The notes below the pieces were generated by a model. That model searched no databases and was not told where the DNA came from. It saw only the letters and a list, made by a program, of their open reading frames with translations. A program made the translations under genes and the position numbers. Of a stretch of 17,914 nt of DNA, positions 9,390 to 15,824 are shown piece by piece; position 1 is the first letter of the stretch, and each line of letters opens with the position of its first letter. The DNA lies in the NCBI GenBank assembly GCA_902373515.1, contig CABKML010000025.1:1-17914 (forward strand). The letters are read 5' to 3'. Origin of the DNA: an uncultured Eubacteriales bacterium. GTDB taxonomy: Bacteria; Bacillota; Clostridia; Saccharofermentanales; Fastidiosipilaceae.

Positions 9390-9424
9390 GTTCAGTAACG
9401 ATAATATTTGCGGCGGAGGGGCCC

Positions 9425-10105
9425 ATGGTTAAATTTAAAGGCGTGATTTTTGACTTGGACGGAGTTCTTTGTCATACGGATGAATATCATTATTTAGCTT
9501 GGCAGCAATTGGCACAACAGGAAGGAATTTATTTTGACAGGTTGATTAATCAACGCCTGTTGGGGATCAGTCGCAGCGAGAGTTTGGAAATTGTCCTGGA
9601 GCGGGCCGGACGCACTTACACGCAGGCGGAAAAAATCCGGCTGGCGGAGCGCAAGAATGAGCTGTATCGGCAATATTTATTGCGGATGACACCGGCGGAT
9701 TTAACAACAGGTGCCGAGAAAGTGCTGCAAACTTTAGAAGCGGCCGGAGTGAAGCTGGCTGTCGGTTCGTCCAGTCGCAATGCCCGCTTTATTTTGGATA
9801 AATTGGGAATCAGCTCGAAGTTTCAAGTCATTATTGACGGTAATGTATTACAACATTCCAAGCCGGATAAAGAAGTTTTTTGCAAAGCACAGGCGGCGTT
9901 GCATTTGCCGGCCGATCAATGCCTGGTGGTTGAAGATGCCGTTTCCGGAATACAGGCTGCCGTCAGCGCCGGCATTAAAACGGCGGGAATCGGTAAGGTG
10001 ATTGAGCAGACTGCGGTAGATTATGCTTTGCACGCCATCAGCGATTTATTGCCCGTAGTTTTGGGTACCGGCTCGCAAGGCCATGCTTTTAACAATCTTG
10101 GGTAG
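9425..10105 (+). CDS. pgmB: Beta-phosphoglucomutase (HAD superfamily)
   Basis: Cytoplasmic HAD enzyme interconverting beta-glucose 1-phosphate and glucose 6-phosphate, used after phosphorolysis of maltose, trehalose or similar sugars. The 226 aa carry the nucleophile and acid/base pair Asp10 and Asp12 in FDLDGV. The cap-domain signature LLGISRSESLE, typical of this subfamily, is present. SSS at 115-117 is motif II, Lys146 is in KPDKE, and Glu170-Asp171 in VVEDAVSG bind Mg. These positions differ by only one or two from the Lactococcus enzyme as I remember it. The start is ATG 9425 with GGAGGGG at 9415-9421. The open frame runs back to 9221, but the extra residues resemble no HAD protein. A specific sugar phosphorylase partner is not in the window, so another HAD hexose-phosphate activity remains possible. 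Confidence 0.88.
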   Translation: MVKFKGVIFDLDGVLCHTDEYHYLAWQQLAQQEGIYFDRLINQRLLGISRSESLEIVLERAGRTYTQAEKIRLAERKNELYRQYLLRMTPADLTTGAEKVLQTLEAAGVKLAVGSSSRNARFILDKLGISSKFQVIIDGNVLQHSKPDKEVFCKAQAALHLPADQCLVVEDAVSGIQAAVSAGIKTAGIGKVIEQTAVDYALHAISDLLPVVLGTGSQGHAFNNLG

Positions 10106-10131
10106 TATACTGTGAAAATAAGAGGTGAAAG

Positions 10132-10494
10132 ATGTTGACTTTATATGCTTATCGTGCCTGCAGTACCTGTCGGCGAGCCGAAAAATGGCTGCAGGAGCAT
10201 CAAATCGATTATAATTTCGTTTCCGTTAAAACGGCGAATTTACAGGCTGCGGATATCGTCCGTTGGCAAAAATTGAGCAACTTGCCGTTGAAACGGTTTT
10301 TCAATACAAGCGGTCAAGTCTATCGGCGTTTAAATTTGAAAGATAAACTTGCAAACTTAACGGAAGATGAACAGCGACAAATATTGATCAGCGACGGTAT
10401 GTTGCTGAAACGTCCGATTTTAGTGGCTGAAAATTTTGTCTTAGTAGGATTTCAGGAAGCAGAATGGGCGGCAAAGCTGGATAAACTTGCATAG
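10132..10494 (+). CDS. ArsC/Spx/MgsR family thioredoxin-fold protein
   Basis: Product of 120 aa belonging to the ArsC-like family that includes arsenate reductase relatives, Spx and MgsR. The N-terminal beta strand leads to the redox pair Cys10-X2-Cys13 (ACSTCRRA). The C-terminal half has the family segment with LLKRPILV followed by VLVGF and a terminal acidic Glu-X-Trp. The CXXC form fits the Firmicutes YusI/Spx-like branch better than classical plasmid arsenate reductase, and no other arsenic gene is nearby. The ribosome binding site AGAGGTGA is at 10121-10128. It follows pgmB by 26 bp and is probably cotranscribed. A TATACT at 10106-10111 might give an extra weak start. Whether it acts as a reductase or a transcription-stress regulator cannot be decided here. 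Confidence 0.85.
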   Translation: MLTLYAYRACSTCRRAEKWLQEHQIDYNFVSVKTANLQAADIVRWQKLSNLPLKRFFNTSGQVYRRLNLKDKLANLTEDEQRQILISDGMLLKRPILVAENFVLVGFQEAEWAAKLDKLA

Positions 10495-10557
10495 GACTTG
10501 GACTTTATGTTTGTAGAAATTAAGTTCTGCAAGCGCCGTGACGGTTTGAGCGAAAAA

Positions 10558-11466
10558 TTATATTTCATCCGCCCAATCGGCCGGGAAACCGAGGTGTGCC
10601 AAATCTATAGCATCCTTGTAGTCGCTTAACAGCAGCAGCAAACGTTCTTTTACTTCCTTTTCCCATAAAAATTCCGGCGGACAAAGCTGCCGCAAAACTT
10701 TAAGGAGCGGCCAAAGCCGCCTTTCGGCAGCCGGAGCGACATTTATTCCTGCCGGTACGGCGCTGAATGTTCGATAATAAAGGCGGTTGAAATGGGCGCA
10801 AATATTACGCAGCTGTGTCAAACAAACCAACCAGCTGGCCAGTTGGCGATATTGGACGTGATATGCGGCAGCGACCGTTTTTTGGTCACAAGTCAAAAGG
10901 TCACAATAAAAGCGGGAAAGCATCCCGAAAGAAAACAATTCCGTCATAACCCAAAGCGGAAATTTACCGCCATATTTATCCAGATGGTGTTGCACGAACA
11001 GCAATTTGGCATTCAGATGTACCTGATTTTGCAAAGATTGCAGAAACTGTGCATGTTGATGCTGTAAATTAAAGTGTTGTGCCTGCAAATAACCCAAAGG
11101 ACCGTATTTGGAAGTGTGACAATAAGCTAATTTCGTCCTTAAAGAAATTTCAATCGGTTCCAGTACACCGTAAATGATTTGGCGCAATAGACGATCGAAC
11201 TCATAAACTTGATAAATTTGCTCAAAAGTGACACCGGGACGAAACTTGCCGTCAGCCAGCTTAAATGCCTGAAAATAAGGAGAAAGACGATAATAATTCA
11301 AATTGGCCAGACGCTCGGTGCAAAGCTTTTCATCTAGAACAAGACAACCGTGTTCCTGCAATACTTGCATTTGCTGTCGGTGACTTTTATTCGGCTTGAC
11401 ATTTGTCGGCGCCTGCACCGATGCCGATAAATTAAACGGTTTGTCCAAGTTAGGCATAATACTCAT
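10558..11466 (-). CDS. Abi_2 (AbiD/AbiF-like) abortive infection protein with HEPN RNase motif
   Basis: Product of 302 aa of the Abi_2 family, whose studied members cause phage-induced growth arrest in lactococci. The visible hallmarks are an N-terminal helix starting near KSHRQQ, the LNYYRLSPYF motif, the Y-EFDRLLR segment, and the LEPIEISLRTKLAY segment. A C-terminal R220-N-I-C-A-H225 motif (RX4H) is the conserved HEPN nuclease signature, so toxicity is probably RNA cleavage. The gene is convergent with the ArsC-like gene (63-bp gap, no convincing terminator) and divergent from the transporter. Two starts are possible, ATG at 11466 or Met4. A GAGAG at 11471-11475 lies only 3 nt from the first and 12 nt from the second, so the start is not certain. 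No protein antitoxin gene lies beside it. Confidence 0.85.
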   Translation of the reverse strand: MSIMPNLDKPFNLSASVQAPTNVKPNKSHRQQMQVLQEHGCLVLDEKLCTERLANLNYYRLSPYFQAFKLADGKFRPGVTFEQIYQVYEFDRLLRQIIYGVLEPIEISLRTKLAYCHTSKYGPLGYLQAQHFNLQHQHAQFLQSLQNQVHLNAKLLFVQHHLDKYGGKFPLWVMTELFSFGMLSRFYCDLLTCDQKTVAAAYHVQYRQLASWLVCLTQLRNICAHFNRLYYRTFSAVPAGINVAPAAERRLWPLLKVLRQLCPPEFLWEKEVKERLLLLLSDYKDAIDLAHLGFPADWADEI

Positions 11467-11484
11467 AAACTCTCAAATTAATGT

Positions 11485-11521
11485 CTCCCCTTGGGACACA
11501 TCCGCGAGAGGTGCAGGGGAG
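11485..11521 (-). other. Possible structured 5' leader of the Abi_2 gene
   Basis: CTCCCC (11485-11490) and GGGGAG (11516-11521) form a 6-bp inverted repeat. Inner TTG/CA and CAC/GTG pairs extend it. On the minus strand this hairpin would sit at the very start of the transcript if the TATAAT at 11535-11540 is the -10, and it ends 18 nt before the abi start codon. No T run follows it in either direction, so it is not a simple terminator. An operator is an equal alternative. Confidence 0.35.
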
Positions 11522-11534
11522 TCCTATTACTTAC

Positions 11535-11540
11535 ATTATA
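11535..11540 (-). promoter_or_regulatory. Candidate -10 of the Abi_2 gene
   Basis: A perfect TATAAT on the minus strand, 69 nt before the abi start codon. No good -35 is present at 16-18 nt. It lies about 20 bp from the oppositely directed -10 of the transporter gene, so the two promoters probably compete. Confidence 0.4.
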
Positions 11541-11558
11541 CCCTTATTCAGTAGAAAA

Positions 11559-11567
11559 TGTTATAAT
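11559..11567 (+). promoter_or_regulatory. Extended -10 promoter of the NSS transporter
   Basis: TGTTATAAT is an exact TGn-TATAAT extended -10, which needs little or no -35. The start would be near 11575, giving a leader of about 40 nt ending in GAGGGAGGG (11598-11606). Confidence 0.5.
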
Positions 11568-11615
11568 CACCGATATATTTTAGCTGCAAACTCAATTGAG
11601 GGAGGGCTTTAGCCT

Positions 11616-12983
11616 ATGGCGGTATCCCGCTTGGAAAAAAGAGCTGCTTTCAGCGGCAAAATCGGTTTTGTCATGGCTTGTATCGGTTCTGCCGTCGGAA
11701 TGGGAAATATTTGGCGTTTCCCGATTATGGTGGCAATATTCGGCGGCATGAACTTCATCCTGCCGTATTTAATTTGCGTTTATATAGTGGCAGTTTCCGG
11801 CGTAACTGGCGAATTTGCTTTGGGGCGGGCGGCGCAGGCGGGAACAATTAAAGCCTTTATCTATTGCTGCACGGCGAACAATAACGCGCAAGACGGAAAG
11901 AAAAAGGGCGCCATAATCAAGCGGATTGCCGTGATTGCAGGCGCTTTGCCTGTTTTGGGCAGTCTGGCATTAGCTGTCGGTTATACGGTAGTTATGAGCT
12001 GGATTTGCCGCTATACCTACTTAGCCTTGAGCGGTCAATTGTTGCAGATTAAAGCGACAATAACTGCTACAACGGCGTTATTTCAAGAAACTGCTGCCAA
12101 TAATACAATTTGGATAGTTGCGGCGATTGCTTTAAGCTTATTAATTTCGGCCTTAGGGGTAGGTAAAGGGATTGAAAGAGCTAATAGAATAATGATGCCG
12201 GTATTATTTTTCCTTTTTCTGTTGCTGGCAGTTTGCGTAGCCTGCCTGCCTGCCGCCCGCTCGGGATATGCTTACATTTTCAACCTGCAGGCGGATAAGA
12301 TGACCGATCCTGTACTTTGGCTTTTCGCTTTCGGCCAAGCCTTTTTCTCTTTGTCGGTTGCCGGGAACGGTTCGGTTATTTACGGTTCTTATTTGCCTAA
12401 GAATGAAGATCTGCCGCAGGCGGCGCTGCATGTGGCTCTATTCGATACCTTGGCCGCTTTATTGGCCGCTTTAGTAATTATTCCGGCGATGGCAGCCGGC
12501 GGTGCGCCTTTGAATCAAGGGGGACCGGGTTTGCTGTTTGTTTGGCTGGTGCGGGTTCTGCAGGGTTTGCCTTATGCTTATTTTTTGCAGACTGTCTTTT
12601 TCGGCGGGATTCTTTTGGCCGGCTTAAGTTCGCTTATTAATTTGTATGAATCCCCCGTTGCCGTTTTGCAGGAAGAATGGAAGTGGCGGCGTATTCCGGC
12701 TACTTGTGCCGTTTTGTTGTGCGGCGGACTTGCAGCGCAACTGATTAATCCGATTACAGCGAAGTGGATGGATATAGTTTCAATTTATATCTGTCCTTTG
12801 GGCGCCTTCCTGGCCGCTTATATGTTTTTTTGGCGCGGCGGTATGAATTTGGTACTGTCCGAGGTTAATCAGGGAAGCAAACGCCCTTTAGGTAAGTGCT
12901 TTTTCTATTTCGGGAAATACATTTACTGCTTTTTGTGTTTGCTGGCGTTGACAGCCGGTGCTTATTTCGGCGGCATCGGGTGA
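11616..12983 (+). CDS. Sodium:neurotransmitter symporter (NSS/SNF) family transporter
   Basis: Membrane protein of 455 aa of the LeuT-fold family, which in bacteria takes up amino acids (Leu, Trp, Tyr and others) with Na+. The diagnostic TM1 motif GSAVGMGNIWRFP is at 24-36, including the unwound sodium/substrate region and the gate Arg34. GGMNFILPY follows in TM2. About 11 hydrophobic segments can be counted, with a Lys-rich cytoplasmic loop near 93-103. The length is normal for bacterial members. The start ATG has GAGGGAGGG 9 nt upstream. The substrate cannot be read from the sequence. The last 22 bp overlap the 3' end of the convergent Rgg-type gene, so there is no room for a separate terminator. 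Confidence 0.92.
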   Translation: MAVSRLEKRAAFSGKIGFVMACIGSAVGMGNIWRFPIMVAIFGGMNFILPYLICVYIVAVSGVTGEFALGRAAQAGTIKAFIYCCTANNNAQDGKKKGAIIKRIAVIAGALPVLGSLALAVGYTVVMSWICRYTYLALSGQLLQIKATITATTALFQETAANNTIWIVAAIALSLLISALGVGKGIERANRIMMPVLFFLFLLLAVCVACLPAARSGYAYIFNLQADKMTDPVLWLFAFGQAFFSLSVAGNGSVIYGSYLPKNEDLPQAALHVALFDTLAALLAALVIIPAMAAGGAPLNQGGPGLLFVWLVRVLQGLPYAYFLQTVFFGGILLAGLSSLINLYESPVAVLQEEWKWRRIPATCAVLLCGGLAAQLINPITAKWMDIVSIYICPLGAFLAAYMFFWRGGMNLVLSEVNQGSKRPLGKCFFYFGKYIYCFLCLLALTAGAYFGGIG

Positions 12984-13858
12984 GGCGTGCTGTTGTCAAC
13001 TTCATTTGAAGATAGAGCAGTGATTTTTCGAAAGCAAGAATCCCACTCGTTCATTTTTTCGGGGCTAATAATAAGGTTAAGCGTTGTCAGAATGGCTTCA
13101 TGTGTTTTTATAGCTTGTTCCTTTTTACCCTGCAAATAATCATACATAGATTGAAGTTCATATAAGTAAAGTTTTTCAAACAAGAAATAAGTGGGATATT
13201 TTTTGGAAAATAGTAATTGTAAAAGATTTCGGCCGGCACAAATTTCTTTTCGTTCAATAAAAACATAAAGGCAGTTTAAAACAGTATCAATTTTGATGCG
13301 ATCAAGGTTATTTTTCAGAGATTGAGGTATGCTGCTCATAATGGTATCGGTGAATATTATCAGAGCTTCGGTTGTAAAATAAGGAACTATATTTCCCAAT
13401 AGACCTACATCCAGATTAGTCCAGTACTCTAAGGAAAAAAAGTAGTCGGACAGTTGATGTATAACCGCCTGTTCAACAGCTTTCTGTTTAAGTTTACATA
13501 TTATAACTTCTAAAACGAGAGAAATAATGAGGTAAATATATTGCTCGTTTTTACGAGACAGTTCTTCAAGTCGATTTTTAATATTAGATAGTGCGGGGAT
13601 ATCCTTAAGCCTCAAAGCGTCCTCTATCTGTTGACTGACTAAATAAAAATCTTTGTCCCGGAAGTCTTTCCATTCGAAAAATTCATTAATTTCAACCATC
13701 ATGTAGCCTAATAATTTAAATAGTACATCATTTGAGAGGTTAGTGTGTCCATTTTCAAAGTCTGAAATACTGGTTGCAGAACAGGCTAATTTTCCCAAGG
13801 CTTTTAGGGAAAGTTTTCTCTGCTTGCGAATGGCCTTAAATTTTTCTCGATTGTTCAT
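12962..13858 (-). CDS. Rgg/GadR/MutR family transcriptional regulator
   Basis: Cytoplasmic regulator of 298 aa. The N-terminal XRE-type helix-turn-helix (about residues 1-60) begins MNNREKFKAIR and includes ISDFENG. The C-terminal helical repeat domain (about 75-290) has the SLEYWTNLDVGLLGN segment typical of Rgg proteins, which bind short imported peptides in streptococci and relatives. The open frame extends 45 codons further upstream, but ATG 13858 fits the family N-terminus. The TATAAT at 13898-13903 would leave no transcript for the longer form. The ribosome binding site is weak (a GGGAAA about 17 nt away). The gene is AT-rich and diverges from a tiny peptide ORF and an ABC exporter, which are its likely targets. 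Its 3' end overlaps the NSS transporter gene by 22 bp. Confidence 0.88.
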   Translation of the reverse strand: MNNREKFKAIRKQRKLSLKALGKLACSATSISDFENGHTNLSNDVLFKLLGYMMVEINEFFEWKDFRDKDFYLVSQQIEDALRLKDIPALSNIKNRLEELSRKNEQYIYLIISLVLEVIICKLKQKAVEQAVIHQLSDYFFSLEYWTNLDVGLLGNIVPYFTTEALIIFTDTIMSSIPQSLKNNLDRIKIDTVLNCLYVFIERKEICAGRNLLQLLFSKKYPTYFLFEKLYLYELQSMYDYLQGKKEQAIKTHEAILTTLNLIISPEKMNEWDSCFRKITALSSNEVDNSTPHPMPPK

Positions 13859-13861
13859 GTA

Positions 13862-13878
13862 CGGATTTCCGAAATTTC
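13862..13878. promoter_or_regulatory. Candidate operator: adjacent palindromes in the Rgg leader
   Basis: CGGA-TT-TCCG (13862-13871) runs directly into the perfect palindrome GAAATTTC (13871-13878). These lie just in front of the rgg start codon. CCGAAAT from this element recurs at 13916-13922, on the other side of the shared -10, as a direct repeat 47 bp away. A regulator binding here could control rgg and the peptide gene together. No protein-specific motif was recognised. Confidence 0.3.
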
Positions 13879-13897
13879 CCTTTCTTAAATTTTTAGC

Positions 13898-13907
13898 ATT
13901 ATATAAT
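13898..13907. promoter_or_regulatory. Palindromic shared -10 of divergent rgg and peptide promoters
   Basis: ATTATATAAT is self-complementary and offers a perfect TATAAT on each strand: 13898-13903 on minus for rgg, 13902-13907 on plus for the peptide and ABC genes. Neither has a good -35 at 16-18 nt, which suits activator-dependent promoters of the Rgg type. The two polymerases could not occupy it at the same time. Confidence 0.55.
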
Positions 13908-13938
13908 ACAAACACCCGAAATGAAAGGGGGTAAAAAG

Positions 13939-14001
13939 GTGGAGCTTGCCCCAAACGTGATATTTTCAACGAATGCAACAAAATATTATGCAAAGTTTTG
14001 A
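13939..14001 (+). CDS. Tiny ORF: putative exported peptide (20 aa)
   Basis: A GTG-initiated ORF encoding MELAPNVIFSTNATKYYAKF. AAAGGGGGT at 13924-13932 can pair with 8 nt of the 16S rRNA tail (one G:U) and ends 6 nt before the GTG, an ideal arrangement. The plus-strand TATAAT at 13902-13907 would start transcription near 13914, just ahead of this site. An in-frame ATG at 13921 would give 26 aa, but it has no ribosome binding site and would overlap the SD, so GTG is preferred. The peptide has no cysteine, no Gly-Gly leader and no hydrophobic signal. It has an aromatic/basic C-terminus (KYYAKF). It lies 50 bp before an ABC exporter with no terminator between, and diverges from an Rgg-type gene. 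I infer a signalling or antimicrobial peptide. I do not recognise a family, and expression is not shown. Confidence 0.5.
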   Translation: MELAPNVIFSTNATKYYAKF

Positions 14002-14051
14002 ACTTGCAATTTTATCTAATAAACTAAATTATGAATTAAAGGTGGAGTAAG

Positions 14052-15653
14052 ATGCTGACGATTATTAGAAAAATATCTAAACTAAAATTGCTTATCTATA
14101 TATTATTTTCTTTATTGTATTCTTTCCAAGGCTTGCTTATGTCTTTTCTTATACAGGCAGTAGGAAAACTTGATGTTGAAGATACACGCATGGTTTTAAT
14201 ATTCGGGGCAGGTGGAGTGCTGTTGTTTGTCTTTATTTATGCTTGCATGTACATAAATAATGTTATGATAAGAGCAATAATTGAAGATTTTAATATTTTG
14301 GTTTCTAAAAAGGCTATTGAAAAATTTTATCAAAAAAGACTAAAATATACGCCGTCCGAGCTGAATTCTTTTTTGACTCAGGATATTCAGATGTTTTGGC
14401 AGGAATACCTTGCACCTTTATTGGTTTATCCGGTCTTTTTTCTCTCTATTTCAGCATCTGTAGCTTATCTTCTGCTGCAGAATGTTCAAATAGGTTTATT
14501 GTTCACAATTGGTGGCTGCTTGATGATTATACCTCAGTTTGTATTTAATAAAAAATTGCAGAAAAAGGGAGAAGAATTAAGCACAGCCAGAATAAAAAGT
14601 ATGGAATCAATTACAGATTTTACTCAAGGAATAGATGTTATTCGCAGTAATCAAGCAAGTAAACCGTTTTCGGCCCATGTTTTGGGAACTATTAGAAATA
14701 CAGAAAATAAACAATATAGTTATTTTACAACACTTAATTTGGTTATGTTTTGGACAGGTCCGCTGAAAGGAATCGGACTGGTACTTCCACTGATGATAGG
14801 TTTGCTTTTAATAAGGACAACATCTTTAACCCTTACAACTTTACTTGCAATGATGACAGCTGCGATGAACCTCATTTCTCCATTGCAGCAACTTCTTGAT
14901 GGAACTGCAAGATTGCAGTCAGCTAAATTTATTAAGGATAAAATAATTTCTGTTTTAAATGTAATTAATGATAGCGACGATAAGGTGGCTATGGGAGATA
15001 ATCCATCACCTGGTAAAGAAAAACTGAAAATTTCGGCTAAAAATCTCAGAAAATCGTTTGCAGATAAAATCCTTTTTGAAAATTTAAGCTTTAATATTCC
15101 TTTTGGGAAGAAAATTTTATTATCCGGAGCAAGCGGCAGCGGAAAGTCAACTTTATTCGGAATATTAAGTGGAGAAGATTCCGACTTTTCCGGCAGCTTA
15201 TATTTGGAAGATGAAAATGGAAATTGCTATGAACCGTCATATACTAATGTGTCTGTAATTCATCAAAGCCCTTATGTATTTAAGGGGACTTTGAGAGATA
15301 ATTTAGCATTATTTCAAAACTTTTCCGACAACGAGTTATTGGATGTTCTACGGAAAGTTAAACTTGCTGATGCAGTGGCGGATAATCTTGATTTTCAACT
15401 TGATGGACAAAATTTATCCGGAGGGCAGAGCATGAAACTGGAACTTGCCAGATGCTTGTTAAGACTTAAGCCGATTTTACTTGTGGATGAGGTAACGGCT
15501 GCATTGGATGAGACTAATACTCGAGAGATTCGGGGCCTGATTCATGCACAAAATTGCACAATTATAGAAATATCACACAAAGATGTTAACAGTAATTTTG
15601 ATGAGATTATTAAACTGGAAGATTATAAACCGTCAAGGTTAAAAGAAGTATAA
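14052..15653 (+). CDS. ABC exporter, half-transporter (TMD-NBD), probably for the adjacent peptide
   Basis: Product of 533 aa. The N-terminal transmembrane domain (about 1-315) has some six hydrophobic helices. The ATPase domain has Walker A GASGSGKST (359-367, Lys365), signature LSGGQ (455-459), Walker B PILLVDE (474-480) and the H-loop His509 in EISHKD. It should act as a homodimer in the cytoplasmic membrane. There is no N-terminal C39 peptidase domain, so it would not itself trim a Gly-Gly leader. The start has AAAGGTGGAG at 14038-14047. The gene is AT-rich, stands 50 bp after the peptide ORF, and is probably read from the same Rgg-linked promoter. No modification enzyme, immunity protein or second half-transporter follows. 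Multidrug or lipid export is a possible alternative role; the context favours peptide export. Confidence 0.88.
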   Translation: MLTIIRKISKLKLLIYILFSLLYSFQGLLMSFLIQAVGKLDVEDTRMVLIFGAGGVLLFVFIYACMYINNVMIRAIIEDFNILVSKKAIEKFYQKRLKYTPSELNSFLTQDIQMFWQEYLAPLLVYPVFFLSISASVAYLLLQNVQIGLLFTIGGCLMIIPQFVFNKKLQKKGEELSTARIKSMESITDFTQGIDVIRSNQASKPFSAHVLGTIRNTENKQYSYFTTLNLVMFWTGPLKGIGLVLPLMIGLLLIRTTSLTLTTLLAMMTAAMNLISPLQQLLDGTARLQSAKFIKDKIISVLNVINDSDDKVAMGDNPSPGKEKLKISAKNLRKSFADKILFENLSFNIPFGKKILLSGASGSGKSTLFGILSGEDSDFSGSLYLEDENGNCYEPSYTNVSVIHQSPYVFKGTLRDNLALFQNFSDNELLDVLRKVKLADAVADNLDFQLDGQNLSGGQSMKLELARCLLRLKPILLVDEVTAALDETNTREIRGLIHAQNCTIIEISHKDVNSNFDEIIKLEDYKPSRLKEV

Positions 15654-15687
15654 TTCTTGTGGAAGCATATACAGTAAATTCAAGAAT
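15653..15687 (+). other. Inverted repeat after the ABC exporter
   Basis: ATTCTTG (15653-15659, starting at the last base of the stop codon) and CAAGAAT (15681-15687) are perfect 7-bp arms around a 21-nt loop. No T run follows, so it is at best a weak transcript end. It could stabilise the 3' end of the mRNA. Confidence 0.25.
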
Positions 15688-15719
15688 AATGATTCTACCA
15701 TACCGGGACATTGTCTTTT

Positions 15720-15739
15720 GTGACTCATAGTGACTCATA
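15720..15739. repeat. Perfect 10-bp tandem repeat upstream of the rpoZ promoter
   Basis: GTGACTCATA occurs twice head-to-tail. Ten bp is close to one helical turn, so both copies face the same side of the DNA. The repeat ends 17 bp before the -35 box. A further 10-bp periodicity, TTTTGAC at 15755 and 15765, covers the -35. This looks like an operator for a dimeric activator or a response regulator, but I know of no match. Confidence 0.45.
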
Positions 15740-15756
15740 CAAATAGCACATAAATT

Positions 15757-15785
15757 TTGACTTGTTTTGACAAAGAATCTATAAT
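15757..15785 (+). promoter_or_regulatory. Near-consensus sigma-70/A promoter of rpoZ-glyQS
   Basis: TTGACT (15757-15762), a 17-nt spacer, and a perfect TATAAT (15780-15785). Transcription would begin near 15792, giving a leader of about 33 nt that contains the ribosome binding site AAGGAGAT. It is the strongest promoter match in the window. Confidence 0.8.
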
Positions 15786-15824
15786 TAATTAGTTAGCGAA
15801 TTTAGCCTATATAAGGAGATAAAT

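Noticed and set aside
9221..9424. N-terminal extension of pgmB to a start at 9221
   Set aside because: The extra 68 residues have no resemblance to HAD proteins, overlap the pepN promoter region, and the good ribosome binding site with a canonical FDLDGV start lies at 9415-9425.
10132..10494. Calling the ArsC-like gene an arsenate reductase of an ars operon
   Set aside because: No arsenic transporter or ArsR gene is near, and the CXXC form is shared with Spx/MgsR-like proteins, so only the family is named.
10508..10630. Small plus-strand ORF after the ArsC-like gene
   Set aside because: No ribosome binding site, and most of it lies antisense to the Abi_2 gene.
13859..13993. 45-codon extension of the Rgg-type gene
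   Set aside because: The likely -10 lies inside it, the sequence resembles no helix-turn-helix start, and ATG 13858 gives the normal family N-terminus.
15767..15772. TTGACA as the rpoZ -35 box
   Set aside because: It is only 7 nt from the TATAAT. TTGACT at 15757 has the correct 17-nt spacing, so the second copy is part of the 10-bp repeat instead.
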